DNA of 64,000 nucleotides from Belnapia moabensis DSM 16746 (GTDB taxonomy: Bacteria > Pseudomonadota > Alphaproteobacteria > Acetobacterales > Acetobacteraceae), in the NCBI RefSeq assembly GCF_000745835.1, contig NZ_JQKB01000003.1, positions 1 through 64,000 of the forward strand, in the 5' to 3' direction. Positions 53,601 to 62,813 of the stretch are shown here, piece after piece (the first letter of the stretch is position 1; each line of letters opens with the position of its first letter). The position numbers were made by a program, and so were the translations under genes. The notes below the pieces were generated by a model that worked only from the letters and a program-made list of their open reading frames with translations, did not search any database and had not been told where the DNA came from.

Positions 53601-54860
53601 ATGCGCGTTGTGGTGCTTGGCAGCGGCGTGGTCGGGGTGACCAGCGCCTGGTATCTCTCGCGGGCCGGCCATCAGGTGACGGTGATCGACCGCCAGCCGG
53701 CCGCCGGCATGGAGACGAGCTTCGCCAATGCGGGGCAGGTCTCGCCGGGCTATTCGGCGCCCTGGGCCGGCCCTGGCATCCCCGTCAAGGCGCTGAAATG
53801 GCTGATGATGCGGCACCGGCCGCTGGTCTTCTGGCCGCAGGCGAAGGGCGGGCTCTATCCCTGGCTGGCGCGGATGCTCGCCAACTGCACCGAGGATGCC
53901 TATGCGACCAACAAGGCGCGCATGGTCCGCCTCGCCGAGTACAGCCGCGACTGCCTGCGCGACCTGCGCGACGAGACCGGCATCGCCTATGACCAGCGGA
54001 TGCAGGGCACCTTGCAGCTCTTCCGCACGCAGAAGCAGCTCGATGCCGTCGGCGGCGATACGGCGGTGCTGGATGCCTTCCAGGTGCCCTATGAGCTGCT
54101 CGACCCGAAGGGCTGCGTCGGCGCGGAGCCGGCGCTCGGGCTGGTCGAGGGGAAATTCGTCGGCGGGCTGCGCCTGCCGGGCGACGAGACGGGCGATGCG
54201 CATGTCTTCACCCAGCGGCTGGCCGGGATGGCGGCGGCGGCGGGGGTGGAGTTCCGCCAGGGCGTGACCATCCAGAGGATCGAGAGCGAGGGTGACCGGG
54301 TCACCGGCGTCGTGACCGACCAGGGCAGGGTCACGGCGGATGCCTATGTGGTGGCGCTGGGGAGCTATTCGACGGCGCTGCTGCGGCCGCTCGGCGTCTT
54401 CGTGCCGGTCTATCCGGTGAAGGGCTATTCGCTGACCCTGCCGGTCACCGAGGAGGCGGGGGCGCCGGTCTCCACCGTCATGGACGAGACCTACAAGGTG
54501 GCGATCACCCGACTCGGCGACCGCATCCGCGTCGGCGGGACGGCGGAACTGGCGGGGTTCAACCTCAAGCTCCGCGGGCCGCGGCGGGAGACGCTGGCGC
54601 ATTCGGTGGGCGACCTCTTCCCGCGCGGGGGCGATATAGCCCAGGCGAAATTCTGGACCGGCCTCAGGCCGATGACGCCGGACGGGACGCCGGTGGTCGG
54701 GCCGACGCGGTACCGCAACCTGCACCTCAATACCGGGCATGGGACGCTGGGCTGGACCATGGCCTGCGGCAGCGGGCGGCTGTTGGCGGACCTCGTCACC
54801 GGGCGGCGGCCGGAGATCGACTCCGAGGATCTGGCGCTGACGCGCTACGCGGCCGCTTGA
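53601..54860 (+). CDS. dadA: D-amino acid dehydrogenase DadA
   Basis: The 419-residue protein is an FAD-dependent dehydrogenase of the DAO family. It starts [30 protein letters not shown] (FAD-binding) and has the DadA stretch [31 protein letters not shown], and the late [49 protein letters not shown]. DadA oxidises D-alanine and other D-amino acids to keto acids and feeds electrons to quinones. It is divergent from an Lrp-type gene; dadX (racemase) is not nearby. GGCGGAGG precedes the ATG. Confidence 0.94.
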   Translation: MRVVVLGSGVVGVTSAWYLSRAGHQVTVIDRQPAAGMETSFANAGQVSPGYSAPWAGPGIPVKALKWLMMRHRPLVFWPQAKGGLYPWLARMLANCTEDAYATNKARMVRLAEYSRDCLRDLRDETGIAYDQRMQGTLQLFRTQKQLDAVGGDTAVLDAFQVPYELLDPKGCVGAEPALGLVEGKFVGGLRLPGDETGDAHVFTQRLAGMAAAAGVEFRQGVTIQRIESEGDRVTGVVTDQGRVTADAYVVALGSYSTALLRPLGVFVPVYPVKGYSLTLPVTEEAGAPVSTVMDETYKVAITRLGDRIRVGGTAELAGFNLKLRGPRRETLAHSVGDLFPRGGDIAQAKFWTGLRPMTPDGTPVVGPTRYRNLHLNTGHGTLGWTMACGSGRLLADLVTGRRPEIDSEDLALTRYAAA

Positions 54861-54907
54861 CGGGCCTGCCGGAGGCGGCCTGACTGGCCGCTTCCCGGGA
54901 GGCTTTC

Positions 54908-55918
54908 ATGGAATACCGTGCACTCGGCCGCAGCGGCCTCAGCGTCAGCCGGCTCTGCCTCGGCACCATGATGTTTGGCGGACCGACCGATGCGGCGACC
55001 GGCGCGCGGCTGATCGCGCGGGCTGCCGAGGCGGGGATCAACTTCCTCGATACGGCGGATGCCTATAACGGCGGGCGGTCGGAGGAGGTGGTGGGGCAGG
55101 CCATCGCCGCGCGCCGGCATGACTGGGTGGTGGCGACGAAGATCGCCAACAAGGTCGGGAAGGGCCCGAACGAGGGCGGGCTGTCGCGCAAATGGGTCAT
55201 GCAGGGGGCGGAGGCCTGCCTGCGCCGGCTCGGCACCGACTTCATCGACATCCTCTACCTCCACAAGGAGGATCGTGCGACGCCGCTGGAGACGACGGTG
55301 CGCGCCATGGCCGACCTGGTGCGGGCGGGGAAGATCCGGCATTTCGGCGTCTCCAACTACCGCTCCTGGCGGATCGCGGAGATCTGCCGGCTTTGCGACG
55401 AGGCGGGGATCGACCGGCCGGTGGTGTCGCAGCCCTATTACAACGCGATGAACCGGCAGCCGGAGGTGGAGCAGCTTCCCGTCGCGGCGCATTACGGGCT
55501 CGGCGTCTTTCCCTATTCGCCGCTGGCGCGCGGGGTGCTGACGGCGAAGTACCGGCCGGGCGCGGAGCCCGAGGCGGGCAGCCGGGCGGCGCGGCAGGAC
55601 AAGCGGATGCTGGAGACGGAGCTTCGCCCTGAGTCGCTCGAGATCGCGCAGGTGATCCGCGAGCATGCGCAGCGCGCCGGCACCACGCCGGTGCATTTCG
55701 CCATCGGCTGGGTGCTGAACAACCGGCTCGTCACCGGCTGCATTCTCGGGCCGCGGACGGAGGCGCATCTGGAGGACTATCTGGCGGCGCTCGACTACCG
55801 GTTCACCGTGGAGGACGAGGCGCTGGTCGACCGGCTGGTACCGGCGGGGCATCCCTCGACGCCGGGGTACAACGATCCGCAATATCCGATCGACGGGCGG
55901 GTGGCGGTGGCCGGCTAG
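54908..55918 (+). CDS. Aldo/keto reductase
   Basis: The 336-residue TIM-barrel protein has the AKR catalytic pattern: YRALGRSGLSVSRLCLGTMMFGG, FLDTADAYNGGRSEEVVGQAI with Asp and Tyr, WVVATKIANKVG with Lys, LYLHKEDRATP with His, and the cofactor region GVSNYRSW. It reduces aldehydes or ketones with NADPH, or the reverse. It lies 47 bases after dadA with GGGAGG upstream of the ATG. Its TAG stop is the first three bases of the two-hairpin repeat copy B. Confidence 0.9.
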   Translation: MEYRALGRSGLSVSRLCLGTMMFGGPTDAATGARLIARAAEAGINFLDTADAYNGGRSEEVVGQAIAARRHDWVVATKIANKVGKGPNEGGLSRKWVMQGAEACLRRLGTDFIDILYLHKEDRATPLETTVRAMADLVRAGKIRHFGVSNYRSWRIAEICRLCDEAGIDRPVVSQPYYNAMNRQPEVEQLPVAAHYGLGVFPYSPLARGVLTAKYRPGAEPEAGSRAARQDKRMLETELRPESLEIAQVIREHAQRAGTTPVHFAIGWVLNNRLVTGCILGPRTEAHLEDYLAALDYRFTVEDEALVDRLVPAGHPSTPGYNDPQYPIDGRVAVAG

Positions 55919-56021
55919 AGCGGGCTCTGTTCGCACCGGCTCACGGAGCCCGCTCTAGCTTGTTGTTCTGGCGAGCAAATTACTCCGATCAGATGATTCC
56001 ATCCGATTCGAGTTTGCTCTA
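55916..56021 (+). repeat. Composite two-hairpin repeat, copy B
   Basis: Hairpin 1 is TAGAGCGGGCTC (55916-55927) pairing with GAGCCCGCTCTA (55946-55957) around GTTCGCACCGGCTCACG-type loop sequence. Hairpin 2 is GAGCAAATTACTCCGATCAGATG, then ATTC, then CATCCGATTCGAGTTTGCTC; it is less perfect than in copy A, but its outer stem GAGCAAA/TTTGCTC pairs fully. TAG at the left end is the stop of the aldo/keto reductase; the CTA near the right end is the stop of the DsbA-like gene on the other strand. Confidence 0.75.
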
Positions 56022-56684
56022 GCTCTCGACCAGGGCGATATCAAGCAGGCGTTCCAGGACCTCGGGCTCCTGGGCGCCGGCGATGGCGCTGCGGCCGGCG
56101 ACGACGAAGCAGGGCACGCCGTTGATGCCGAGGCGGTGGGCGCGGAGGTTGTCCGCATGCACCGCCTCGACCTCGGCGACGGTCGAGAGGAAGCGGCGGG
56201 CGAGGGGCGCGTCGAGCCCCTGCTGGCCGGCGATGGCGGCGAGCACATGGGCATCGCCGATATCGGCGCCCTCGGTGAAATAGGCTTCGAAGATCGCCTC
56301 GACCAGGGCGTCGGCGGCATTGAAGCGGCCGGCCCAGCGGACCAGCCGGTGGGCATCGAGCGAATGCGGCACGCGGCGAATGCGGTCAAAGCGGAATTCG
56401 ATGCCCTCGGCCCGGCCGAGATCGGCGATGGTGCCGTGCAGGCGGCGGGCGCGGTCCTCGCCGCCGAATTTGCGGACGAGGTAGTCCTGCCGCGGCACGC
56501 CCTGCGGGGCGAAGTCCGGGTTCAGCAGGAAGGGCCGCCAGAGCAGTTCCGCCGCCACGTCCGGACGGGAGCGCAGGGTTCGCCGCAGCCGCCTGATGCC
56601 TAGGAAGCACCAGGGACAGACCAGGTCGAAGACGACCTCGATGGGCAGGCGGGCGCGAGGCGGGGCGAGCAGGTTCACCGGCAC
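56019..56684 (-). CDS. DsbA family protein (2-hydroxychromene-2-carboxylate isomerase-like)
   Basis: The roughly 221-residue protein has the thioredoxin-fold DsbA layout with the redox motif CPWC in VVFDLVCPWCFLGIRRL, the inserted helical domain (DAHRLVRWAGRFNAADALVEAIFEAYFTEG) and the cis-proline loop GINGVPCFVV. FrnE-type members act in the cytoplasm on disulfides or isomerise glutathione-like adducts. There is no signal peptide. The start is uncertain: GTG codons at 56684 and 56678 are both possible, and the frame is open further upstream. The stop codon lies in the repeat. Confidence 0.8.
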   Translation of the reverse strand: MPVNLLAPPRARLPIEVVFDLVCPWCFLGIRRLRRTLRSRPDVAAELLWRPFLLNPDFAPQGVPRQDYLVRKFGGEDRARRLHGTIADLGRAEGIEFRFDRIRRVPHSLDAHRLVRWAGRFNAADALVEAIFEAYFTEGADIGDAHVLAAIAGQQGLDAPLARRFLSTVAEVEAVHADNLRAHRLGINGVPCFVVAGRSAIAGAQEPEVLERLLDIALVES

Positions 56685-56802
56685 ATCATAGGCCGAAGCG
56701 GCGGTGCGGGCGAAGCCTCCGTGGAGCGGATGGTTGACAGGTTTTGATGACGGAGCCAATCATGGGCAGATAGATAGCGGTCGTCATTAAAAAGGGCCAA
56801 CG

Positions 56803-57744
56803 ATGCGGATCCTCTCCCTCGGCGCCGGGGCCATCGGCGGCTATTACGCGTGGAGATTGGCGGAGGCGGGGGCGGATATCAGCCTTCTCGTCCGCCCCGG
56901 GCGGGCGGCGCAGCTGGAGCGCGACGGGCTGGTGGTCGCCAGCCGGGGCGAGGTCGGACGCCGCCGGCTGCCGGTGGTGCAGGCCGGGCAGATCGGTGGG
57001 CCCTTCGATGTCGTGCTGCTGACCTGCAAGGCCTATGACCTCGGCCCGGCTATGGAGGCCATCGCGCCCGCGATGGGGCCGGGGAGCCTGGTGCTGCCGC
57101 TGCTGAACGGCATCGCGCATATCGATGCGCTGGATGCGCGGTTCGGCGCGGCGTGGGTGCTGGGCGGCGTCGCCTATATCGCCACGACGATGGAGCCGGA
57201 CGGCACCATCCGCCATGCGAGCCCCACAGATACGCTGGTGGTCGGCGACCGCTCCGGGGCGATCACGCCGGAGGTGCAGGGGCTGGCCGAGGCCTTCGCC
57301 GCGGGCGGGGTCGCGGCGCGGGCTTCGGAGGGCATCCTCCAGGATCTCTGGGAGAAGTGGTGCATGCTGGCGCCGGGCGCCGCGCTCACCTGCCTGATGC
57401 GCGGCACGGTGGGCGAGGCGATGGCGACGGAGGATGGCCCGGCTGTCGCCCGCGGGATGCTGGCCGAGGCGCGCGCCATCGCCGCCGCGCTTGGCCATGC
57501 CCCGCGCCCGCCCGCCATCGCCCAGGCCGACCGCACGCTGACCGACCCGCAATCGCGCTGGGCGGCCTCGATGATGCGCGACATCGAGCAGGGCGCGCCG
57601 AGGGTCGAGGCCGAGCACATCCTCGGCGACCTGATCCGCCGCGGGCGGGAGCGCGGGCTCGGCGCGCCGCTGCTCGCGGCCGCCTTCGCCCATCTCCAGG
57701 TCTACAACGCCCGCGGCGCCGCCCGCGGCAGGAGCACGCCATGA
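56803..57744 (+). CDS. panE: 2-dehydropantoate 2-reductase family protein
   Basis: The 313-residue protein has the ApbA/PanE layout: RILSLGAGAIGGYYAWRLAEAGADISLLVRPGRA, CKAYDLGPAMEAIAPAMGPGSLVLPLLNGIAH, and WEKWCMLAPGAALTCLMRG with the catalytic-lysine helix, plus the DPQSRWAASMMRDIEQGAPRVEAEHILGD tail. It reduces ketopantoate with NADPH for coenzyme A synthesis, but paralogues with other ketoacids exist, so panE is likely rather than certain. It overlaps the SDR gene by four bases. Confidence 0.85.
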   Translation: MRILSLGAGAIGGYYAWRLAEAGADISLLVRPGRAAQLERDGLVVASRGEVGRRRLPVVQAGQIGGPFDVVLLTCKAYDLGPAMEAIAPAMGPGSLVLPLLNGIAHIDALDARFGAAWVLGGVAYIATTMEPDGTIRHASPTDTLVVGDRSGAITPEVQGLAEAFAAGGVAARASEGILQDLWEKWCMLAPGAALTCLMRGTVGEAMATEDGPAVARGMLAEARAIAAALGHAPRPPAIAQADRTLTDPQSRWAASMMRDIEQGAPRVEAEHILGDLIRRGRERGLGAPLLAAAFAHLQVYNARGAARGRSTP

Positions 57745-58526
57745 CCACCGATACCGTCCTCATCACCGGTGCCTCCACGGGCATCGGCGCCGTCTATGCC
57801 GACCGCCTGGCGCGGCGCGGGCATGACCTGATCCTCGTCGCCCGCGACCGGGCCCGGCTCGAGGCGCTGGCCGGGCGGCTCGGCGACGAGACCGGGCGGC
57901 GGGTGGAGGTGATGGTCGCCGACCTCACCGACCCGCTCGGCCTGCGCCGGGTGGAGGGGCGGCTGAAGGCCGATGCGGCGATCGGGATGCTGGTCAACAA
58001 TGCCGGCATGGCCGCCTCGGGTACGCTGGCGGAGGTCGACCCCGACCTGCTGGAGCGGATGGTGATGCTGAACAGCGTCGCGCCGATGCGCCTCGCGGCG
58101 GCGGCGGCACGGGGCTTCCTGGCGCGCGGCCGGGGCACCGTCGTCAACATCGCCTCGGTGCTCGCCCTGGCGCCGGAGCGGTTCAACGGCGTCTACAGCG
58201 CCACCAAGGGCTTCGTGCTCAATCTCAGCCTGTCGATGCGGCAGGAGCTGGGGGACAAGGGCATCCGCGTGCAGGCTGTGCTGCCGGGGGCGACGCGCAC
58301 CGAGATCTGGGGCCGCGCCGGGGTCGATGTCGACCAGTTCCCGGCCGAGATGGTCATGGGGGTCGAGGAGATGGTGGATGCGGCGCTGCTCGGCCTCGAC
58401 CGGGACGAGGCGGTGACCATCCCTCCCTTGCCGAATGTGGCGGAGTGGGAGCGCTTCACCGCGGCGCGGCTGGCGATGGGGCCGAACCTGTCGCGCAGCC
58501 AGGTCGCGGCGCGGTACCGGAGATGA
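57741..58526 (+). CDS. Short-chain dehydrogenase/reductase
   Basis: The 261-residue protein has the SDR motifs TGASTGIG (cofactor), LVNNAGMA, VVNIASVLA with catalytic Ser and GVYSATKGFVL with Tyr-x-x-x-Lys. It resembles classical SDRs such as DltE-like or YqjQ/MoxR-type oxidoreductases; the substrate is unknown. The ATG is set by GCAGGAG and the overlap with the panE stop. The frame upstream is the panE shadow. It overlaps the MATE gene by four bases, so the three genes are co-translated. Confidence 0.9.
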   Translation: MTTDTVLITGASTGIGAVYADRLARRGHDLILVARDRARLEALAGRLGDETGRRVEVMVADLTDPLGLRRVEGRLKADAAIGMLVNNAGMAASGTLAEVDPDLLERMVMLNSVAPMRLAAAAARGFLARGRGTVVNIASVLALAPERFNGVYSATKGFVLNLSLSMRQELGDKGIRVQAVLPGATRTEIWGRAGVDVDQFPAEMVMGVEEMVDAALLGLDRDEAVTIPPLPNVAEWERFTAARLAMGPNLSRSQVAARYRR

Positions 58527-59899
58527 GCGCCGCGACCTCCCTCGCGCCCGGCGCGGCGGCGATGAGCCCGCGCACCCGCATGCTGCTGCATGGAAGGGTG
58601 GTGCCGACGCTGCTGCGCCTCGTCTGGCCGAATACGCTGGTGATGCTGGCTCAGGCCTCGGTCGGGCTGATCGAGACCTGGTGGGTTTCCCATCTCGGCA
58701 CCGAGGCGCTGGCCGGCATGGCGCTGGTCTTCCCCGGCTTCATGATGATGCAGATGCTCTCGGGCGGCGCGGTGGGCGGCGGCATCGCCTCGGCCGTGGC
58801 GCGGGCGCTCGGCGCCGGGCGGCGGGAGGATGCGGATGCGCTGGTGCTTCATGCTCTGGTCATCAACGGGGTGCTGGGCCTGGCCTTCACGGCGCTGCTG
58901 ATCGGTGGCGGGTCCGCGCTCTATGCCGCGCTCGGTGGCGAGGGCGGGTCGCTGCGGGCAGCGCTGGCCTATTCCGACGTGGTCTTCGGCGGGGCGGTGC
59001 TGGTCTGGCTGAGCAATGCCTTCGCCAGCGTGCTGCGCGGCACCGGCGCGATGCTGCTGCCCTCGGTCGCAATCGTCATCGGCGTCGTGGTGCTGGTGCC
59101 GCTCTCGCCGCTGCTGATCCATGGCTATGGGCCGGTCCCCGCCCTCGGCATCGCAGGCGGAGGCTGGGCGGTGGTGATCGGGACGGGGCTCACGACCGCG
59201 ATCCTCGGCTGGGCAGTGCTGACCGGGCGGAGCATCGCCAGGCTGCGCCGAGAGCGGCTGCGCTGGCTGCTGTTCCGCGACATCCTGGGCGTCGGCGCCG
59301 TCGCCTCGGTGAGCACCTTGCAGACGACCTTCACCATCGCGCTGACGACGGCGGTGGTGGCGCGGGCCGGCGGAGCGGATGCGGTGGCAGGCTACGGGAC
59401 CGGGACGCGGCTGGAATACCTATTGATCCCGCTGGTCTTCGGGCTCGGGGCGCCGCTGGTGGCGCTGGTTGGGACGAATATCGGGGCCGGGCAGGGGGCG
59501 CGGGCGCTGCGCATCGCGCTGACCGGCGGGGCGCTCGCCTTCATCGCCGCCGAGGCGGTGGGGCTGGCGGCGGCGGCCTGGCCGGAGGCTTGGCTGGGGC
59601 TGTTCGGCGACGATCCGCGGATGCTGGAGACGGGGGCGGCCTATCTGCGGGTGGTTGGGCCGGCCTATGGGTTCTTCGGGCTGGGGCTGTCGCTCTACTT
59701 CGCCTCGCAGGGGGCGGGGAAGCTCGGTTGGCCGCTGCTGGCGGGGCTGGTCCGGCTGGTGATCGCGGTGGGGGGCGGCTGGGTGGCGTTACACCTTACC
59801 GGCTCGCTCACCTGGGTCTTCGCGGCGCTGGCGGCGGGGCTCCTCGTCTATGGGGTATTTCTGGCGGCGGTGATCCGGGGCGGGGCCTGGTTCCGCTAA
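58523..59899 (+). CDS. MATE family efflux transporter
   Basis: The 458-residue membrane protein has about 12 helices and MATE blocks such as LVWPNTLVMLAQASVGLIETWWVSHLGTEALAGMALVFP and LGAPLVALVGTNIGAGQGARALRIALTGGALAF, in two homologous halves. MATE proteins export drugs or metabolites with Na+ or H+. The ATG overlaps the SDR stop. The position with panE and SDR hints that a reduced small molecule may be exported, but this is weak. The stop overlaps the 3' end of the opposite-strand GGDEF gene. Confidence 0.9.
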   Translation: MSAATSLAPGAAAMSPRTRMLLHGRVVPTLLRLVWPNTLVMLAQASVGLIETWWVSHLGTEALAGMALVFPGFMMMQMLSGGAVGGGIASAVARALGAGRREDADALVLHALVINGVLGLAFTALLIGGGSALYAALGGEGGSLRAALAYSDVVFGGAVLVWLSNAFASVLRGTGAMLLPSVAIVIGVVVLVPLSPLLIHGYGPVPALGIAGGGWAVVIGTGLTTAILGWAVLTGRSIARLRRERLRWLLFRDILGVGAVASVSTLQTTFTIALTTAVVARAGGADAVAGYGTGTRLEYLLIPLVFGLGAPLVALVGTNIGAGQGARALRIALTGGALAFIAAEAVGLAAAAWPEAWLGLFGDDPRMLETGAAYLRVVGPAYGFFGLGLSLYFASQGAGKLGWPLLAGLVRLVIAVGGGWVALHLTGSLTWVFAALAAGLLVYGVFLAAVIRGGAWFR

Positions 59900-60435
59900 G
59901 CTGATCGGCCCTGGATGAAGGTGACGAGGTTGTCGCCGCCTGCACGGCGGGCCGCGTCGCGCAGATCGCGGGCCCGATCGATCAGGAGGGCGGCCTGCTC
60001 CTCGCCGCCGCGGCTCAGCACCAGGCCGATGCTGCAGGTGAGGGCCAGGGCGCCGATCGGCGTCGGCACCGGCGCGGCGCGGACGGCGCGCAGCAGGCGC
60101 TCGGCGGCCGCCACCGCCTGGGCGGGGAAGATGTCGGCGAGGCAGACGCCGAAGCCGCCATCGACGCGCCCGACCAGGTCCTGCACGCGGATGCGCTCAT
60201 GCATCCGGTCGGCGACGCCGAGCAGCGCCGCGTCGCGCACCGCAAGGCCGTGCCGGGCGGTGATGGCGTCCAGCCCGTCGATGCCGAGGCAGAGCATGCC
60301 GATCTGCGGACCGACCGGCTCGGCCATGCCGAGCACCGCCTCGAGGAAGTGCAGCAGGGCCTCCTCGGTGACCGCGCCGGTCACCGGGTCGCGGTGGCGG
60401 CCATTCGGGTCGTCGCTCAAGGGAGCGGGGGTCAT
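59896..60435 (-). CDS. Degenerate GGDEF-domain protein
   Basis: The 179-residue protein is a lone GGDEF-like domain: RDPVTGAVTEEALLHFLEAVLG, IGMLCLGIDGLDAITARHGLAVRDAALLGVADRM, VGRVDGGFGVCLADIF and IGALALTCSIGLVLS. The catalytic GG(D/E)EF motif is replaced by DGGFG (residues 92-96), so it should not make cyclic-di-GMP. It may bind nucleotide or act as a scaffold. No PAS, REC or membrane segment is attached. It is convergent with the MATE gene and divergent from the M20 hydrolase. Confidence 0.78.
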   Translation of the reverse strand: MTPAPLSDDPNGRHRDPVTGAVTEEALLHFLEAVLGMAEPVGPQIGMLCLGIDGLDAITARHGLAVRDAALLGVADRMHERIRVQDLVGRVDGGFGVCLADIFPAQAVAAAERLLRAVRAAPVPTPIGALALTCSIGLVLSRGGEEQAALLIDRARDLRDAARRAGGDNLVTFIQGRSA

Positions 60436-60589
60436 GGAGGTGCGGGGTCCTGTCGGGCTGGTCTGAGAGCGTGGTGTCGATCAATGCGGTTGCCGCCTGA
60501 TTAATCCGCAGCAAAACCAGACACGGCACCCTTGCGGGGGGCGGCGTGGCGGGGTCTTTTCGAACGGAACGAGCCGCGAGGATCCCTGC

Positions 60590-61759
60590 ATGACCGCCTT
60601 CGACGCCATTGCCCGCCGCCAGGCCGAACTCGCCGCCATCCGCCAGGACATCCATGCCCATCCCGAGCTCGGGATGGAGGAGCGCCGCACGGCGGAGCTG
60701 GTGGCGCGCAAGCTGGAGGAATGGGGAATCGAGGTGCATCGCGGCGTCGGCGGCACGGGCGTGGTCGGCGTGCTGCGCTCGGGCAATGGCGAGGCGGCGA
60801 TCGGGCTGCGCGCCGACATGGATGCGCTGCCGATGGAGGAGGCGAACGACCTGCCCTACCGCAGCACCTCGCCAGGGCGGATGCATGCCTGCGGGCATGA
60901 CGGCCACACCACCATGCTGCTCGGCGCCGCACAGTATCTGGCGGAGACGCGGGCCTTCAACGGAACGGTGAACTTCATCTTCCAGCCGGGAGAGGAGGGA
61001 TGCGGCGGAGCGCTGGCGATGCTGGAGGATGGGCTGTTCGAGCGCTTCCCCTGCAATCAGGTCTTTGCCATGCACAACCGGCCGGGGCTGCCGATCGGCG
61101 AATATGCCATCCGCAGCGGGCCGACGGCGGCGGGCGGGGCCTTCTTCGATATCACCGTCGAGGGGAAGGGCTCGCATGGCGCAAGGCCGGAGGCAGGGGT
61201 CGATCCGGTGCTGGCCGCCTGCCATATTGCGACGGCGCTGCAGTCCATCGTCGCGCGCAACATGCCGCCGATGGAGACGGCGGTGCTGAGCATCACCAAG
61301 GTGACCGGGGGCGATGCCTACAACGTCATCCCGCAGACGGCGAAGCTCTCGGGCACGGCGCGCTTTTTCAGCGAGCGAGCGCGGGGGCTGCTCGAGGAGG
61401 GGATGAAGCGGGTGGCGGAGGGCGTCGCGGCGGGGCTTGGGGCGACGGCGAGCGTCGATTTCCGGCTGATCTTCGCGCCGACCATCAACGCGCCGGAGCA
61501 GACCGAGCGCTTCGCCGCCGCCGCGGCCGAGATCGTGGGCGAGGCGAAGGTGGACCGGACCAAGCCGCCGGGGATGGGGTCGGAAGATTTCAGCTTCATG
61601 ATGGAGCGAGTGCCGGGCGCCTATCTCCATGTCGGCAATGGCGACAGCGCGACCGTCCACAATCAGCACTACAATTTCAACGACGCGGCCATCCCCTATG
61701 GGGCGGCGCTGCTGGCCCGGCTGGTGGAGCGCGAGTTGCCGAAGGGCGCGCAGGGCTGA
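60590..61759 (+). CDS. M20 family amidohydrolase (hippurate hydrolase-like)
   Basis: The 389-residue protein has the M20D pattern: IRQDIHAHPELGMEERRTAELV, GLRADMDALPMEE, MHACGHDGHTTMLLGAAQ and FIFQPGEEGCGGALAMLEDG, with metal-binding His/Asp/Glu residues, and a lid with GKGSHGARPEAGVDPVL. It hydrolyses N-acyl amino acids or related amides such as hippurate. No signal peptide. The next gene, an esterase, overlaps its stop by one base (TGATG), so the two hydrolases may act in one pathway. Confidence 0.9.
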   Translation: MTAFDAIARRQAELAAIRQDIHAHPELGMEERRTAELVARKLEEWGIEVHRGVGGTGVVGVLRSGNGEAAIGLRADMDALPMEEANDLPYRSTSPGRMHACGHDGHTTMLLGAAQYLAETRAFNGTVNFIFQPGEEGCGGALAMLEDGLFERFPCNQVFAMHNRPGLPIGEYAIRSGPTAAGGAFFDITVEGKGSHGARPEAGVDPVLAACHIATALQSIVARNMPPMETAVLSITKVTGGDAYNVIPQTAKLSGTARFFSERARGLLEEGMKRVAEGVAAGLGATASVDFRLIFAPTINAPEQTERFAAAAAEIVGEAKVDRTKPPGMGSEDFSFMMERVPGAYLHVGNGDSATVHNQHYNFNDAAIPYGAALLARLVERELPKGAQG

Positions 61760-62661
61760 TGGCGCTGTCGCGGCGGGCGGCGCTCGGCCTCGCCGGGGCG
61801 GCGGCGTTCGGCCGGGTGGCGGGGGCGCAGAACGGGGCGCCGGTGACCATGCCGGGGGTGCGGCAGTTCGACCTGGCGCCGAAGGCCGGCGGGCGGCCGC
61901 CCTGGCGCATCTTCATCCGCCAGCCGGACGGGCCGGCGCCGGCGGGGGGCTGGCCGGCGCTCTATCTGCTCGATGCCAATGCGGTGATGGGCATCGCCAG
62001 CGATGCTCTGCGGGTGCAGGCGGCCTTCCCCGGCGAGACCGGCATCCGCGACGGGGTGCTGGTCGGCATCGGCTACCCGACCGAAGCGGCCTATGACGAC
62101 CGGCGCCGCGCCTTCGACCTGACGCCGCCGCCGGAGAAGGGGCGCACCGGCGGGGCCGAGGGCTTCCTCCGCTTCATCGTGGAGGAACTGCAGCCCTTCG
62201 TCGCCGCGCGGGTGCCGCTGGACCCGTCGCGGCAGGGGGTGTTCGGCCATTCGCTGGGTGGGCTCTGCGTGGTCTGGTCGCTGCTGACGCGGCCGCGCGC
62301 CTTCAGCCATTGGGTGGCGATCAGTCCCTCGCTGCAATTCGACGCGGAGCTGATCGGCCAGGCGCAGCAGCGATTCGCCGCGCTGCCGCCGGCGGAGCGG
62401 GGGCAGCCGCGGGCGCTGCTCGGCGCCGGGGAGTTCGAGGAGCGCCTGGCGCCGTTCCAGGCGGCGGCGGGGGATGCGGCGATGCGGCGGGAGAGCATCG
62501 GGAGGCTGCGCATCCCTGCGCGGGCGCGGGAGATGGCGGACCGGCTGCGCGACCTCGGCATCGCGGCGCGATTCGAGCAGATCTCCGGGGAGACGCATTT
62601 CTCCGAGATTCCGGTGGCGGTGAACCGGGGGCTGCGCTTCGTGCTCGGGCCCGATCAATAG
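61759..62661 (+). CDS. Alpha/beta hydrolase (esterase D/IroE-like), probably exported
   Basis: The 300-residue protein begins with a Tat-like signal (ALSRRAALGLAGAAAFGRVAGAQ) and an esterase fold with the nucleophile elbow VFGHSLGGLCVVWSLL and a C-terminal GETHFSEIP with the catalytic His. The family includes S-formylglutathione hydrolases and siderophore esterases (Fes/IroE). A ferric-siderophore role is possible, but no other iron genes are nearby. Translation is coupled to the M20 hydrolase gene. Confidence 0.85.
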   Translation: MALSRRAALGLAGAAAFGRVAGAQNGAPVTMPGVRQFDLAPKAGGRPPWRIFIRQPDGPAPAGGWPALYLLDANAVMGIASDALRVQAAFPGETGIRDGVLVGIGYPTEAAYDDRRRAFDLTPPPEKGRTGGAEGFLRFIVEELQPFVAARVPLDPSRQGVFGHSLGGLCVVWSLLTRPRAFSHWVAISPSLQFDAELIGQAQQRFAALPPAERGQPRALLGAGEFEERLAPFQAAAGDAAMRRESIGRLRIPARAREMADRLRDLGIAARFEQISGETHFSEIPVAVNRGLRFVLGPDQ

Positions 62662-62669
62662 AGCGCGCT

Positions 62670-62759
62670 TGGCGGATGGGGTGGGATTCGAACCCACGGT
62701 GGGCGTGAACCCACGGCGGTTTTCAAGACCGCTGCCATAGACCACTCGGCCACCCATCC
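62670..62759 (-). tRNA. tRNA-Ser (TGA)
   Basis: On the minus strand the class II cloverleaf is clear: acceptor GGATGGG/CCCATCC with CCA encoded, anticodon stem GCGGT/ACCGC with loop CTTGAAA (anticodon TGA), a long variable arm, and T-arm GTGGGTTCGAATCCCAC. Confidence 0.96.
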
Positions 62760-62813
62760 TATGCGGACCGCGCCTGAGCGGCTACATCTAGCGCCTCTCC
62801 TGGGATGGGACAA

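Noticed and set aside
61759-62661. Esterase as part of a siderophore system.
   Set aside because: The fold fits, but no siderophore synthesis or iron uptake gene is nearby, so the claim is not supported.
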